Origin: a candidate division BRC1 bacterium HGW-BRC1-1
Lineage (GTDB): Bacteria; Sumerlaeota; Sumerlaeia; Sumerlaeales; Sumerlaeaceae
Assembly: GCA_002842095.1 (NCBI GenBank)
Contig: PHCB01000001.1
Coordinates: 310,001-374,000 of the forward strand
Direction of reading: 5' to 3'
Length of the DNA stretch: 64,000 bases
A model generated the notes under the pieces. It saw only the letters and a list, made by a program, of their open reading frames with translations. It made no database searches and was not told the DNA's origin. The position numbers and the translations under genes were made by a program. Positions 25,622 to 33,325 of this stretch are shown here, one piece after another. Every line of letters begins with the position of its first letter. The stretch's first letter is position 1.

Positions 25622-26085
25622 TTTTCGGAGGGGGGCGCTGCGTCTGCACGCAGTTCATCCACATCGCGGCGCAGCGTTTCCACCTCGCGGCGCAAATTTT
25701 TCAGGGTCGCGACGGCCTCGTCGTTAAACTGGGCCTGACGCAGAAACATGCCGTCCGTATATTTGCGCACGACCATGCGCACCAATTTCTTGGCTGCCAC
25801 AATCCACGGTCCCACCCACGGACGGTGCGATGAAATGGGATCGCCGGCCAGCGGCGGCCGCGCTGTGGCGGTCAGCAGCGTCATGTGATCGTCCAGCGAA
25901 AAGGGGACATCGCCCGGGCGCAGGAAGCCGGGCCAGTCGGGCAGGGTGTTGTCCACATACACACCGGCGTCGCGCTTGGCGGCCACGTTTCGCCGGATTT
26001 CATCCATCAGTTGTTCGATGTCGATGTCGTCCGGCGCGGCAACAATCTCCAATTTGGAACCGGCTGATTTTTCTGTATCCATCAT
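25618..26085 (-). CDS. Small protein with C-terminal coiled coil, partner of the GT-C-like protein
   Basis: This 155-residue soluble protein begins MMDTEKSAGSKLEI and contains the acidic/helical segment DIDIEQLMDEIRRNVAAKRD. The last 35 residues form a heptad-rich helix (VATLKNLRREVETLRRDVDELRAD) likely to be a coiled coil. Segments like the LMDEIRRN one are common in proteins or domains adjoining methyltransferases and glycosyltransferases in polysaccharide loci, but have no defined function. GGAG lies five bases before the ATG at 26085. Four-base overlap with the membrane protein suggests the two products interact. Confidence 0.6.
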   Translation of the reverse strand: MMDTEKSAGSKLEIVAAPDDIDIEQLMDEIRRNVAAKRDAGVYVDNTLPDWPGFLRPGDVPFSLDDHMTLLTATARPPLAGDPISSHRPWVGPWIVAAKKLVRMVVRKYTDGMFLRQAQFNDEAVATLKNLRREVETLRRDVDELRADAAPPSEK

Positions 26086-26278
26086 GTTTCTCCAAAACCG
26101 ATGAAAACGATTCAGAATGCACCAGAGAAATAGTGCTATAGAATGAGCGGCGCAAATTGAAACAGCTAACCGCACCCCCGGCAGTGTCAAGAATGACGCT
26201 TTTCCCCGCCGCAGGTTGCCAAAACCATAATTACAGCGATGTAAATCGCTTAGTGGCAAGGCAAAACAGGGAAAAAGA

Positions 26279-26308
26279 TTGACAGGCATCTTTCCGCCGC
26301 CGTAGGTT
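26279..26308 (+). promoter_or_regulatory. Candidate promoter for the GH57-like gene
   Basis: A consensus -35 TTGACA (26279-26284) is followed after 18 bases by TAGGTT (26303-26308), a weak -10. It lies about 60 bases before the start at 26370. The same intergenic region contains TTACA-GCGA-TGTAA (26231-26244), a small palindrome. Confidence 0.35.
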
Positions 26309-26369
26309 TGCTTTCGCATTTGTTGTAAATCCAGCATCTTTTGAAGCGAGGTTCTTTCAAAACCCACGC

Positions 26370-28424
26370 ATGGCGATGAACCAATTGCATCCGGTGTATC
26401 ATGGGTACTCCAACAACGTCGGTTCACGCATCGACATCGACAGGGTTCTTCCCCCCGATCTCGACGATGCAGACCTTGATGAATGGCTCGATAAACTTTC
26501 CGAACCCCCCAAGTACCTCGAACGCATCGCTCCCGTAAGCACCGTCATCGGAAGCGATATCGTCCGCGGCAAAAACTGGTCGGAAATGACCGTGAAAAGC
26601 TATCGCGTTTTCCTGCGTATTTTCACGTCCATCGCCTACTATATCCGTCAGGCCCTCGCCGAGAAATTCAACGAGCGCGGCATGATCCCTTTCACGAGCT
26701 GCTGTGTTGATCCCGACACGATGCACCGCGTGGTGGAGTTGGATTACGAACAAGGCGAAAACACCTACGGCACCTTTATGGACCTTTACCGGACCGGTGT
26801 CATGGCGCCTTGCATCACCGTGCCCTTCCATGTGATACTGCCTCTGCTGCACAGCGATTTCGACCGCCGTCTGGTGGTGCGCATCGGGCTGCTGCTTTAC
26901 TGGAAGATCGTGCGCGATTACCACGCGTTCATCAAGTCTGCCCATGGCGACTCGCAATTTATCGTCGCGTTCTGGCTGCCCGAATGCGGCTATTCCGACA
27001 ACACTCTCAAGATCCTCCACGAGGAATTCAAAGCCTTCACAAAGAAGGAAGGCGTGCCCAACGCGCATCTGGTGCTGCTGCTGGACAACGTGCAGGCCAA
27101 GGACCGCGACACCGACGTAATGATGAAGGCTTGGAACCAGGTGAAGGTGGGCAAGGATCGCGTCTCCGTCGTCTTCCGCGACCGCTCCTTCAGCGACTGG
27201 GTGACCTATTCCAACCCCTCCGTGAAGAAGCTCATCGACCGTACCATCGCCAAGGTCGACAGCGAACTGAACGAGGCCGAGGTGAATTACTGCTGGAGCC
27301 ACTACGAGGAAATTGAAGCGCTGACATTCTCCAGCAAGTCGGCCGCCAGCTTTGAGCAGAAGGTTGTGAAACTGGCCCAGCTTTCCTATCTCGCCGTTTC
27401 GCCCGATATGTTCATCCGCCGCAAGATGAACGGGAAATTCGGCAAAGCCGACAACGAACCGATGGACGTGGAACTGCGCGACAACAGCGGCTGGAACGAT
27501 CGTCACCTGAACGTCTCCATCGGACGCTGGGAAGGCGTGCTCGACAGCAACGCCGTCTTCAAGCTGGTGGACGAGAACAACCCCTACACGCGCCGCACGC
27601 GCACCGGCAAGGTTGCCGAAACCGGGCCCCAGTGCTGGAAGCTCGCCTTCAACGAAGCTCTCAAGCGCTGCGCCATGGTAACCAAGGGCGACCCGGAAAC
27701 CATGAAGGGCGGTTTCCTGGAAGTGCTCGCGGGCATCTGCGGACACAAAGACCCGAAGATTGTGCAACGCAACGTGGAGAACTTCCTCACGCATTACACC
27801 TACGTCCACTGGCGCGAGCATTTCATCCAGGGCGATATGAGCGAGGCGGAAATCCAGATTTCCGAACTGGCCCAGGATTACCTGATGAAGGACGTGCGCA
27901 AGAAGCTGTCGGACGAGAACATCATCCGCGCGGGCGTGGCGGCCCAGGGCTACTTCTTCACGCTGGACTCGCAACGCAGTCAGGCCACGTACCACGAGAA
28001 CCTCGACCAACGCGCCGTGTATCAGAACGTCTCCATGCTGGTGCTGGGAATGTGCAACTACATCACCCTGATGCACTGGGACGGTAAGAAGTCCGAGGCC
28101 AACAAAGCCCTCGACGTGCTGAAGGCCGAGTTGCTCGATTTCGAAACCGCATTCCACCGCTACCGGCTGGCCGACTACGGCGTGACCGAGCAGGAGTGGC
28201 GCGAATCGATCAAGTCGATGGTGGACGAGTCGGAACTGAACATCGTTGCGCGCGCGACCCGGCGTCTCGCCGCGCGCCACCTGCGTCCGTTGGGTTTCCG
28301 CAAAGACTTCACCCGCGAAGACGAGCACATCTCCTCCAACTGCGGCCACCTGTGGACCGTGGAAGTGGAAAACTCGAACTATAAGTGGGAGAACAAACTC
28401 TTCTGCGGCATGCGGGAAGAGTAG
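26370..28424 (+). CDS. GH57-like protein of unknown substrate
   Basis: This 684-residue cytoplasmic protein (no signal peptide) has two segments recalling glycoside hydrolase family 57. PFHVILPLLHSDFDRR around residue 150 resembles the conserved HPILPL region, and FWLPECGYSDNTLKIL near 205 matches the GH57 motif with the nucleophile Glu. The N-terminal His-Gln-Pro motif of classic GH57 enzymes is not evident. GH57 enzymes act on alpha-glucans by retaining hydrolysis or branching. The C-terminal half is unfamiliar; its CGHLW stretch is notable. An in-frame ATG two codons later is an alternative start, and no strong ribosome binding site is visible. Confidence 0.6.
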   Translation: MAMNQLHPVYHGYSNNVGSRIDIDRVLPPDLDDADLDEWLDKLSEPPKYLERIAPVSTVIGSDIVRGKNWSEMTVKSYRVFLRIFTSIAYYIRQALAEKFNERGMIPFTSCCVDPDTMHRVVELDYEQGENTYGTFMDLYRTGVMAPCITVPFHVILPLLHSDFDRRLVVRIGLLLYWKIVRDYHAFIKSAHGDSQFIVAFWLPECGYSDNTLKILHEEFKAFTKKEGVPNAHLVLLLDNVQAKDRDTDVMMKAWNQVKVGKDRVSVVFRDRSFSDWVTYSNPSVKKLIDRTIAKVDSELNEAEVNYCWSHYEEIEALTFSSKSAASFEQKVVKLAQLSYLAVSPDMFIRRKMNGKFGKADNEPMDVELRDNSGWNDRHLNVSIGRWEGVLDSNAVFKLVDENNPYTRRTRTGKVAETGPQCWKLAFNEALKRCAMVTKGDPETMKGGFLEVLAGICGHKDPKIVQRNVENFLTHYTYVHWREHFIQGDMSEAEIQISELAQDYLMKDVRKKLSDENIIRAGVAAQGYFFTLDSQRSQATYHENLDQRAVYQNVSMLVLGMCNYITLMHWDGKKSEANKALDVLKAELLDFETAFHRYRLADYGVTEQEWRESIKSMVDESELNIVARATRRLAARHLRPLGFRKDFTREDEHISSNCGHLWTVEVENSNYKWENKLFCGMREE

Positions 28425-28448
28425 TCAAACCAATGGCCTCCGGCTGAA

Positions 28449-29795
28449 TTAGCTGACAGCGTCCTGCTCACCGGGTAGCGGATTCGCCTGCACGCAGTTG
28501 CGCCCACGACGCTTGGCGCGGTAGAGGTTTTTGTCGGCGGTGGAGATCAGCTTGTCCACTCCGGCGGCCTCGCCGGGGAAGGCGGTTGCCACGCCCACGC
28601 TTACCGTGAGGGACAGCGTGCCTTTTTCGTGCGAGAAGGGCGTTTCCTGCACCAGGCTGCGGATGCGCTCGGCCAGACGCATGGCCGGCGCCAGAGGGGC
28701 ACCGGGCATCACCATGAGAAACTCCTCGCCACCGTAGCGCGCCGCCAGGTCGGACTCCCCCGCCGCATCCGCTATGATGCGCGCAAACCGCCGCAGCACC
28801 TCATCGCCCGCTGCGTGGCCGTGGAGGTCGTTCACCATTTTGAAATGGTCGATGTCGAGCATCAGCACCGACAGCGGCCGCCCCGACGCGAGACAATCGG
28901 CGAACATCATACGAGATGTCAGTTCCAACGCGCGCCGGTTTGCGAGTCCCGTCAGCGGGTCAAGCATCACCTCGTCGGTCCCTCCACGCTCGTAAATGCC
29001 CATGCGACGAATGGCGTAAATGCCGTCGACCGCAAAGCCGAATGGGACCGCACCGAGCGCGAGGATTTCCAGCACTGCGGTTCCGGCGGCGGTCGCATCG
29101 GATTGAAGAAATACTGACAGGAAACTGCCGATAACCAGCAACACCACCATCAAAACCAAACCGGTCGACAGGCCGTCGCGACGGGCCTCAAGCAGCTTCA
29201 GTGCCTGCACGGTAAAGCCCATTGAGCCCATGGCGAGAAGCATAAATAATGCGATGAAAAAAACCAGAGAGATTTCGGGTAAAACAGGGGGGTGAATGAG
29301 TTTGAGCGCTAATGCCAATATGAAAAGCAGAAAGACGCCACCTGCGGTAAAGCCCGGAAAAACCCATATGGGCACTGGTGGAGAAGTGGCCCTCTTTCGC
29401 ATCAAGCCGATGCCCAGCATCGCCCAGCCGACAATAAAGGCAGAGAGAATCATCCAGATGTGCGCGCTCCCTTCGGTGCTTCCAGTCTTCTGCACCTCAA
29501 GGACGCGGAAGAGTTGCAACATGAACAACGTCCCATAAACTACTGTCGCGGCAAAGGACGCTTGGGATTTAGACTGGAACCAGAGGGATGCACCCAACAA
29601 CGCACCAACGGCGGTTACCGTGATGCAAAGAGTCAGACTGGTGAGATACAAAAAGATACTCAGCCAGCTTGATGTCAGCGACCCTTCCAACCGGTAGGTT
29701 TTGCCCAGACCGGCGGCAGCCCAGAACAGCAGTGCACTGACCAGAAGGTAACCGATAAAGGGACGTCGAAGATGGCTGGCGGGGAGGGAGATCAT
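28449..29795 (-). CDS. Membrane-bound diguanylate cyclase (GGDEF) with degenerate I-site
   Basis: This 448-residue protein has about eight membrane helices in residues 1-275 and a C-terminal GGDEF domain making cyclic di-GMP. The active-site motif is GGEEF at 355-359, and DIDHFKMVNDLHGHAAGDEVL is the upstream metal/substrate region. The usual inhibitory RxxD five residues before the motif reads GESD (346-349), lacking the Arg, so product inhibition is probably lost. The membrane part is presumably the sensor, ligand unknown. It converges on the GH57-like gene with a 24-base gap. Confidence 0.9.
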   Translation of the reverse strand: MISLPASHLRRPFIGYLLVSALLFWAAAGLGKTYRLEGSLTSSWLSIFLYLTSLTLCITVTAVGALLGASLWFQSKSQASFAATVVYGTLFMLQLFRVLEVQKTGSTEGSAHIWMILSAFIVGWAMLGIGLMRKRATSPPVPIWVFPGFTAGGVFLLFILALALKLIHPPVLPEISLVFFIALFMLLAMGSMGFTVQALKLLEARRDGLSTGLVLMVVLLVIGSFLSVFLQSDATAAGTAVLEILALGAVPFGFAVDGIYAIRRMGIYERGGTDEVMLDPLTGLANRRALELTSRMMFADCLASGRPLSVLMLDIDHFKMVNDLHGHAAGDEVLRRFARIIADAAGESDLAARYGGEEFLMVMPGAPLAPAMRLAERIRSLVQETPFSHEKGTLSLTVSVGVATAFPGEAAGVDKLISTADKNLYRAKRRGRNCVQANPLPGEQDAVS

Positions 29796-29835
29796 GATTG
29801 ATAAATGACCCTCCTACCGTAGCTAAAAGCCACAA

Positions 29836-30201
29836 TCAAGCCCTGCGCATGCCTTCGCAATAATCCATGATGTCGGGCGTGCGCCACTGGGTGGGGAAGC
29901 CGACGCACTGGTCGGGCTTTACCGGGTTCACGAGACAGCGGTTGTTTTCGAGGAAGATGCAATCGCGCTCGGGGCCGGGGCGTTCGGTCAGCCAGCGGTC
30001 CCCTGCGGCGGCTTGGGCAAGGTCCTCCGGCACGCGGGTGTAGGTGGCGCGAAACTCGTCGTCGGTGAGACTGAGGAACTGGGCCAGGCGGGAAATTTCG
30101 GTTGAGTTGACGCGCACAAATCCATCACCCCGGCAGCAGTTGCCGCAACCCAGACAAACGAATGGGGCGATGGCGTAGTCGTCGGGGGGAGGGGTGGACA
30201 T
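29836..30201 (-). CDS. YkgJ-type Cys-cluster protein (CxxCxxCC)
   Basis: This 121-residue protein has the cysteine cluster FVCLGCGNCCRG near the N-terminus followed by CIFLENNRCLVNPVKPDQCVGFP, the pattern of the YkgJ/UPF0153 family. The cysteines are thought to bind zinc or an iron-sulfur cluster; function is unknown. It is shorter than many relatives but has all the usual Cys positions. It ends 40 bases from the diguanylate cyclase start in the same direction, so they may be co-transcribed. Confidence 0.8.
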   Translation of the reverse strand: MSTPPPDDYAIAPFVCLGCGNCCRGDGFVRVNSTEISRLAQFLSLTDDEFRATYTRVPEDLAQAAAGDRWLTERPGPERDCIFLENNRCLVNPVKPDQCVGFPTQWRTPDIMDYCEGMRRA

Positions 30202-30243
30202 GAAAAAGCGAACCGTGGAGGGGGGTGGTTATTCGGGGCGGGG

Positions 30244-30288
30244 GATGGACGGTATGGACGATATGGACACTATGGACGATATGGACAG
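30244..30288. repeat. 9-base tandem repeat (about five units of TATGGACGA)
   Basis: Between the YkgJ-type gene and endonuclease IV, five units related to TATGGACGA run in tandem. Since the period is a multiple of three, the region is open in one frame and gives a short Met-Asp repeat, but the flanking peptide has no coding features. It looks like a simple-sequence tract in the leader of the next gene. Confidence 0.75.
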
Positions 30289-30410
30289 GAGGAGCGCGAG
30301 AAACGGGAGAGCGCCCTTGAATCCGCGCCCCCGTGAACCCGCGCTCCTCTTGCCCCGAGTAACATCACGCTTGCCAGCGCGGGGGTTGGTCTTTCAGGGT
30401 TGGAGGCACT

Positions 30411-31322
30411 ATGTGCGCTTCCCAAATGAAAACTAATGATTCATCGGCTTTAGCTCCGTTGTTGCTTGGCACCCACGTTAGTGTGGCGGGGGGAATGGTT
30501 AAGGGGCTCGACCGGGCGGAGAGCATCGGTTGCACCGCTATGCAGGTCTTTGTGAAGGGGAACACGCGGTGGAAGTTTCCGCCGCTGAAGGATGCCGACG
30601 TGGCGGAATACCGGCGGCGCATGGTGGATTCGCCGGTGAGGGCGGTGGTGGCGCACGCCATCTATCTGGTGAATCTGGCGTCGGCCAAGGACGAGTTGTT
30701 CGAGAAGAGCATCGAGGATTTGGTGGACGAACTTTCGCGCTGCGAGGCGCTGGGAATTTCGGGTCTGGTGATGCACCCGGGAGCGCATTGCGGCACGGGC
30801 CGCGACGCCGGGGTGGAGCGGATCGCAGCGGGGATTGACCGCGTGCACGAGGCGCTGCCGGAACTCAACGCGCGTATCTTTCTGGAGACGACGGCCGGGC
30901 AGGGAACGTGTCTGGGTGCGCCGTTGCAGGATCTGGCGGATATCATCGCGGCGACGCGCCAGCCGGAGCGTCTGGGGGTGTGCGTGGATACGTGCCATAT
31001 TTTCTGTGCGGGATACGACATCCGCACGCAGGACGGCTACGAGGATTTCTGGTCGGAGTTCGACACGCTGCTGGGCCGCGAGCGGCTGGCGGCGATCCAC
31101 ATGAACGATTCGCAGAAGCCGTTCAACTCGCGCAAAGATCGTCACGAGCACATCGGTCGTGGTGAGATTGGCGCGGAGGCGTTCCGCATGGTGGTGAACG
31201 ATGCGAAGCTGTGCGGCGTGCCGCTTTTGCTGGAGACGGACAAGGGCGATGACATGGCCGAGGACGTTGAAAACATGGCCACGCTTCGCTCGTATCTCAC
31301 GCCGGAAAATGCCGGTCGGTGA
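30411..31322 (+). CDS. nfo: Deoxyribonuclease IV (AP endonuclease)
   Basis: This 303-residue TIM-barrel zinc enzyme cleaves DNA 5' of abasic sites in base excision repair. Typical segments are GTHVSVAGG at the start, LVMHPGAHCG with a metal His, FLETTAGQG with a metal Glu, VCVDTCHIF, and HMNDSQKPFNSRKDRHEHIGRGEIG, the family signature. GGAGG four bases before the ATG at 30411 supports the start; the next in-frame ATG is five codons on. It overlaps the following heparinase-like gene by four bases (GTGA). Confidence 0.95.
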   Translation: MCASQMKTNDSSALAPLLLGTHVSVAGGMVKGLDRAESIGCTAMQVFVKGNTRWKFPPLKDADVAEYRRRMVDSPVRAVVAHAIYLVNLASAKDELFEKSIEDLVDELSRCEALGISGLVMHPGAHCGTGRDAGVERIAAGIDRVHEALPELNARIFLETTAGQGTCLGAPLQDLADIIAATRQPERLGVCVDTCHIFCAGYDIRTQDGYEDFWSEFDTLLGRERLAAIHMNDSQKPFNSRKDRHEHIGRGEIGAEAFRMVVNDAKLCGVPLLLETDKGDDMAEDVENMATLRSYLTPENAGR

Positions 31323-33322
31323 GAAGCCCGGCCTGGTATCTGGCGCGGCTGAAGGCCATGACGCCGGGCGAAATGTTCTGGCGCGTGGGGCAAATGTTGC
31401 AGCGGCGACGGCGCCGGGCCGAGGTGCAGAAATGCATTCTGGCGTGTGCGCTGGAGTCGGTTTCAGAACGCGACAACGCTGCCCCCCTGCCGCCGGACGG
31501 CGCGTTCACCATTCGATTTTTCGATCTGGAGTTGCCGTATCCGGGGCCGGTGGATTGGTCGCGGGATTACCGCAGCGGGGTTTCCGCACCGGCGAAATTT
31601 TACGGCGACGTCGACTATCGCGACGCCCGCGAGGTGGGCGATGTGAAGATGACGTGGGAGTTGAACCGGCATCAGTTTCTGCCGCAATGGGCGCGCGCAG
31701 GTGGGCCGGATGACGTTGCGGGACGAGCCATCGCGGCGCTGATCGCCGATTGGATTCGCGCCAATCCGCGCTATGTGGGCATTAACTGGGGCAGTTCGCT
31801 GGAGGCAGCGTTGCGGATTTTGTCGTGGGGAATAGCGCTGGAAATTGCCAAAGATTCTCCGGCGCTCCGCGATACGAGGCCCGCCATTGCGGCATCGGTG
31901 CGCGAGCAGGCGCAGTTCATCCGCACGACGTTGTCGCTGCATTCGTCGGCCAACAACCACCTGATGGGCGAACTGACAGGGTTGCTGGCAGCGGCGACTT
32001 TTTTTCCCGAGCTACCCGAGGCGAAGGCTTGGGGCGGGTTTGCGTTGCGCAGTATTTTACGCGAGACCGACCGCCAGGTTTTCGCCGATGGCGTGGCGCG
32101 GGAACAGGCCATTTATTACCACCATTACGTGGCGGAGTATATCGCCACGGCGATCGCGCTGATGCACCGGGCGGGGGGGACCGCCGAGGTGCCTACACAA
32201 CTTCTGGAGCGACTGTTTCGGATGATCGTGGTGGTTCACGCCGCGACGGATGACGAGGGGCGACCGTTTGAGATCGGCGACACTGACGATGGCGCGGTGA
32301 CAGGCCTGAATAGCGGCGACCACGCTGCGGGCGTGTATGAATCACTGCTCTGGACGGGGCATCGCCTTTTCGGCGCGGAAGAGTTTGCGCACCACGCTGC
32401 GGCCATCGCGCAAGCGGCCGGGCGCGAGCCAGCGCACGATGCAAAAACCGACTATTGGTGGGGGCAGCTTGAAGCGCCCCTGCTGGCGCGAGAGGTGCCC
32501 GCCGGGCCGGACTTCTTTTTCCCCGAAGGGGGCTGGTTTATCACGCGCCGCAACGACGGCTGGCAGAGCCTGTTCAAGGGCGGGCCGTTTGGTTATCCGT
32601 CCATCGCGGCCCATGCCCACGCAGACCAACTTTCGTTTCAGTTGCGCTATGGCAAGGCGGACGTTCTGACCGACAGCGGCACGTATTGCTACCACACGAT
32701 GGATGCGTGGCGGCGGGCCTTCCGCGGCACCCCGGCCCACAACACGGTGACGGTGGACGACCGCGATCAGGCGGAAGTTGGCGGCGCGTTTTTGTGGTCA
32801 ACCCACGCCGACGCCACGCTGACGCCAGAGATGCTGGGCGACGATTTCTGCGTGACCGGAACCCATAACGGCTACCAACGGCTGAGCGATCCGGTGAGCC
32901 ACAAACGCACCTTGCGAGCGGCGCCGGAAGGCGAGGCACCAGGCTGGACCATCACCGATGATCTGCGCGGCAAGCGCAAATCGGTCAGTCACGATTTCGA
33001 ACTGAACTGGAACGTCGGTCCGGCGGTGGCCGTGCAGCTGGTCGGTTCAGATGCTGAAACCACGTCGTCCGGCGGGGCCGAATTTCTGCTCACTGCTCGG
33101 GACATGCCGGATCTTCTGCTGACAATCACAGCCGAGCCGCCAGCGACTTTCTGCATTCACCACGGCGATGATGGCCCGCCACCACGCGCATGGTGGTCGC
33201 GGCGTTATCTGCACAAACAGGCCATCTTGCAAATCTCTGCGCGCACAAGCGGTGCAGCTTGTCGCCTCACGACTGTTATCCGGCTTGCAAAACCGCCTGC
33301 GACAGCCCCAGACAAGCGCTAA
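31319..33322 (+). CDS. Heparinase II/III-family protein
   Basis: This 667-residue protein has an alpha/alpha-toroid N-terminal half (about 90-350, with YYHHYVAEYIATAIAL) and a C-terminal beta-sandwich with FPEGGWFITR and AAHAHADQLSFQLRYG, the marks of heparinase II/III-like polysaccharide lyases. Such proteins near asnB and glycosyltransferases are frequent in exopolysaccharide loci, where they degrade or modify uronic-acid polymers. No signal peptide is obvious. It begins with GTG overlapping the nfo stop, and the next gene starts three bases after its stop. Confidence 0.85.
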   Translation: MRSPAWYLARLKAMTPGEMFWRVGQMLQRRRRRAEVQKCILACALESVSERDNAAPLPPDGAFTIRFFDLELPYPGPVDWSRDYRSGVSAPAKFYGDVDYRDAREVGDVKMTWELNRHQFLPQWARAGGPDDVAGRAIAALIADWIRANPRYVGINWGSSLEAALRILSWGIALEIAKDSPALRDTRPAIAASVREQAQFIRTTLSLHSSANNHLMGELTGLLAAATFFPELPEAKAWGGFALRSILRETDRQVFADGVAREQAIYYHHYVAEYIATAIALMHRAGGTAEVPTQLLERLFRMIVVVHAATDDEGRPFEIGDTDDGAVTGLNSGDHAAGVYESLLWTGHRLFGAEEFAHHAAAIAQAAGREPAHDAKTDYWWGQLEAPLLAREVPAGPDFFFPEGGWFITRRNDGWQSLFKGGPFGYPSIAAHAHADQLSFQLRYGKADVLTDSGTYCYHTMDAWRRAFRGTPAHNTVTVDDRDQAEVGGAFLWSTHADATLTPEMLGDDFCVTGTHNGYQRLSDPVSHKRTLRAAPEGEAPGWTITDDLRGKRKSVSHDFELNWNVGPAVAVQLVGSDAETTSSGGAEFLLTARDMPDLLLTITAEPPATFCIHHGDDGPPPRAWWSRRYLHKQAILQISARTSGAACRLTTVIRLAKPPATAPDKR

Positions 33323-33325
33323 ATT

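Noticed and set aside
26424-28349. Open frame of 641 codons antisense to the GH57-like gene
   Set aside because: It mirrors codon bias of the sense gene, has no recognised motif or ribosome binding site, and the sense frame has GH57-like motifs.
30194-30436. Short plus-strand frame with Met-Asp repeats
   Set aside because: It results from the 9-base repeat, lacks conserved features and runs into the nfo start region in another frame.
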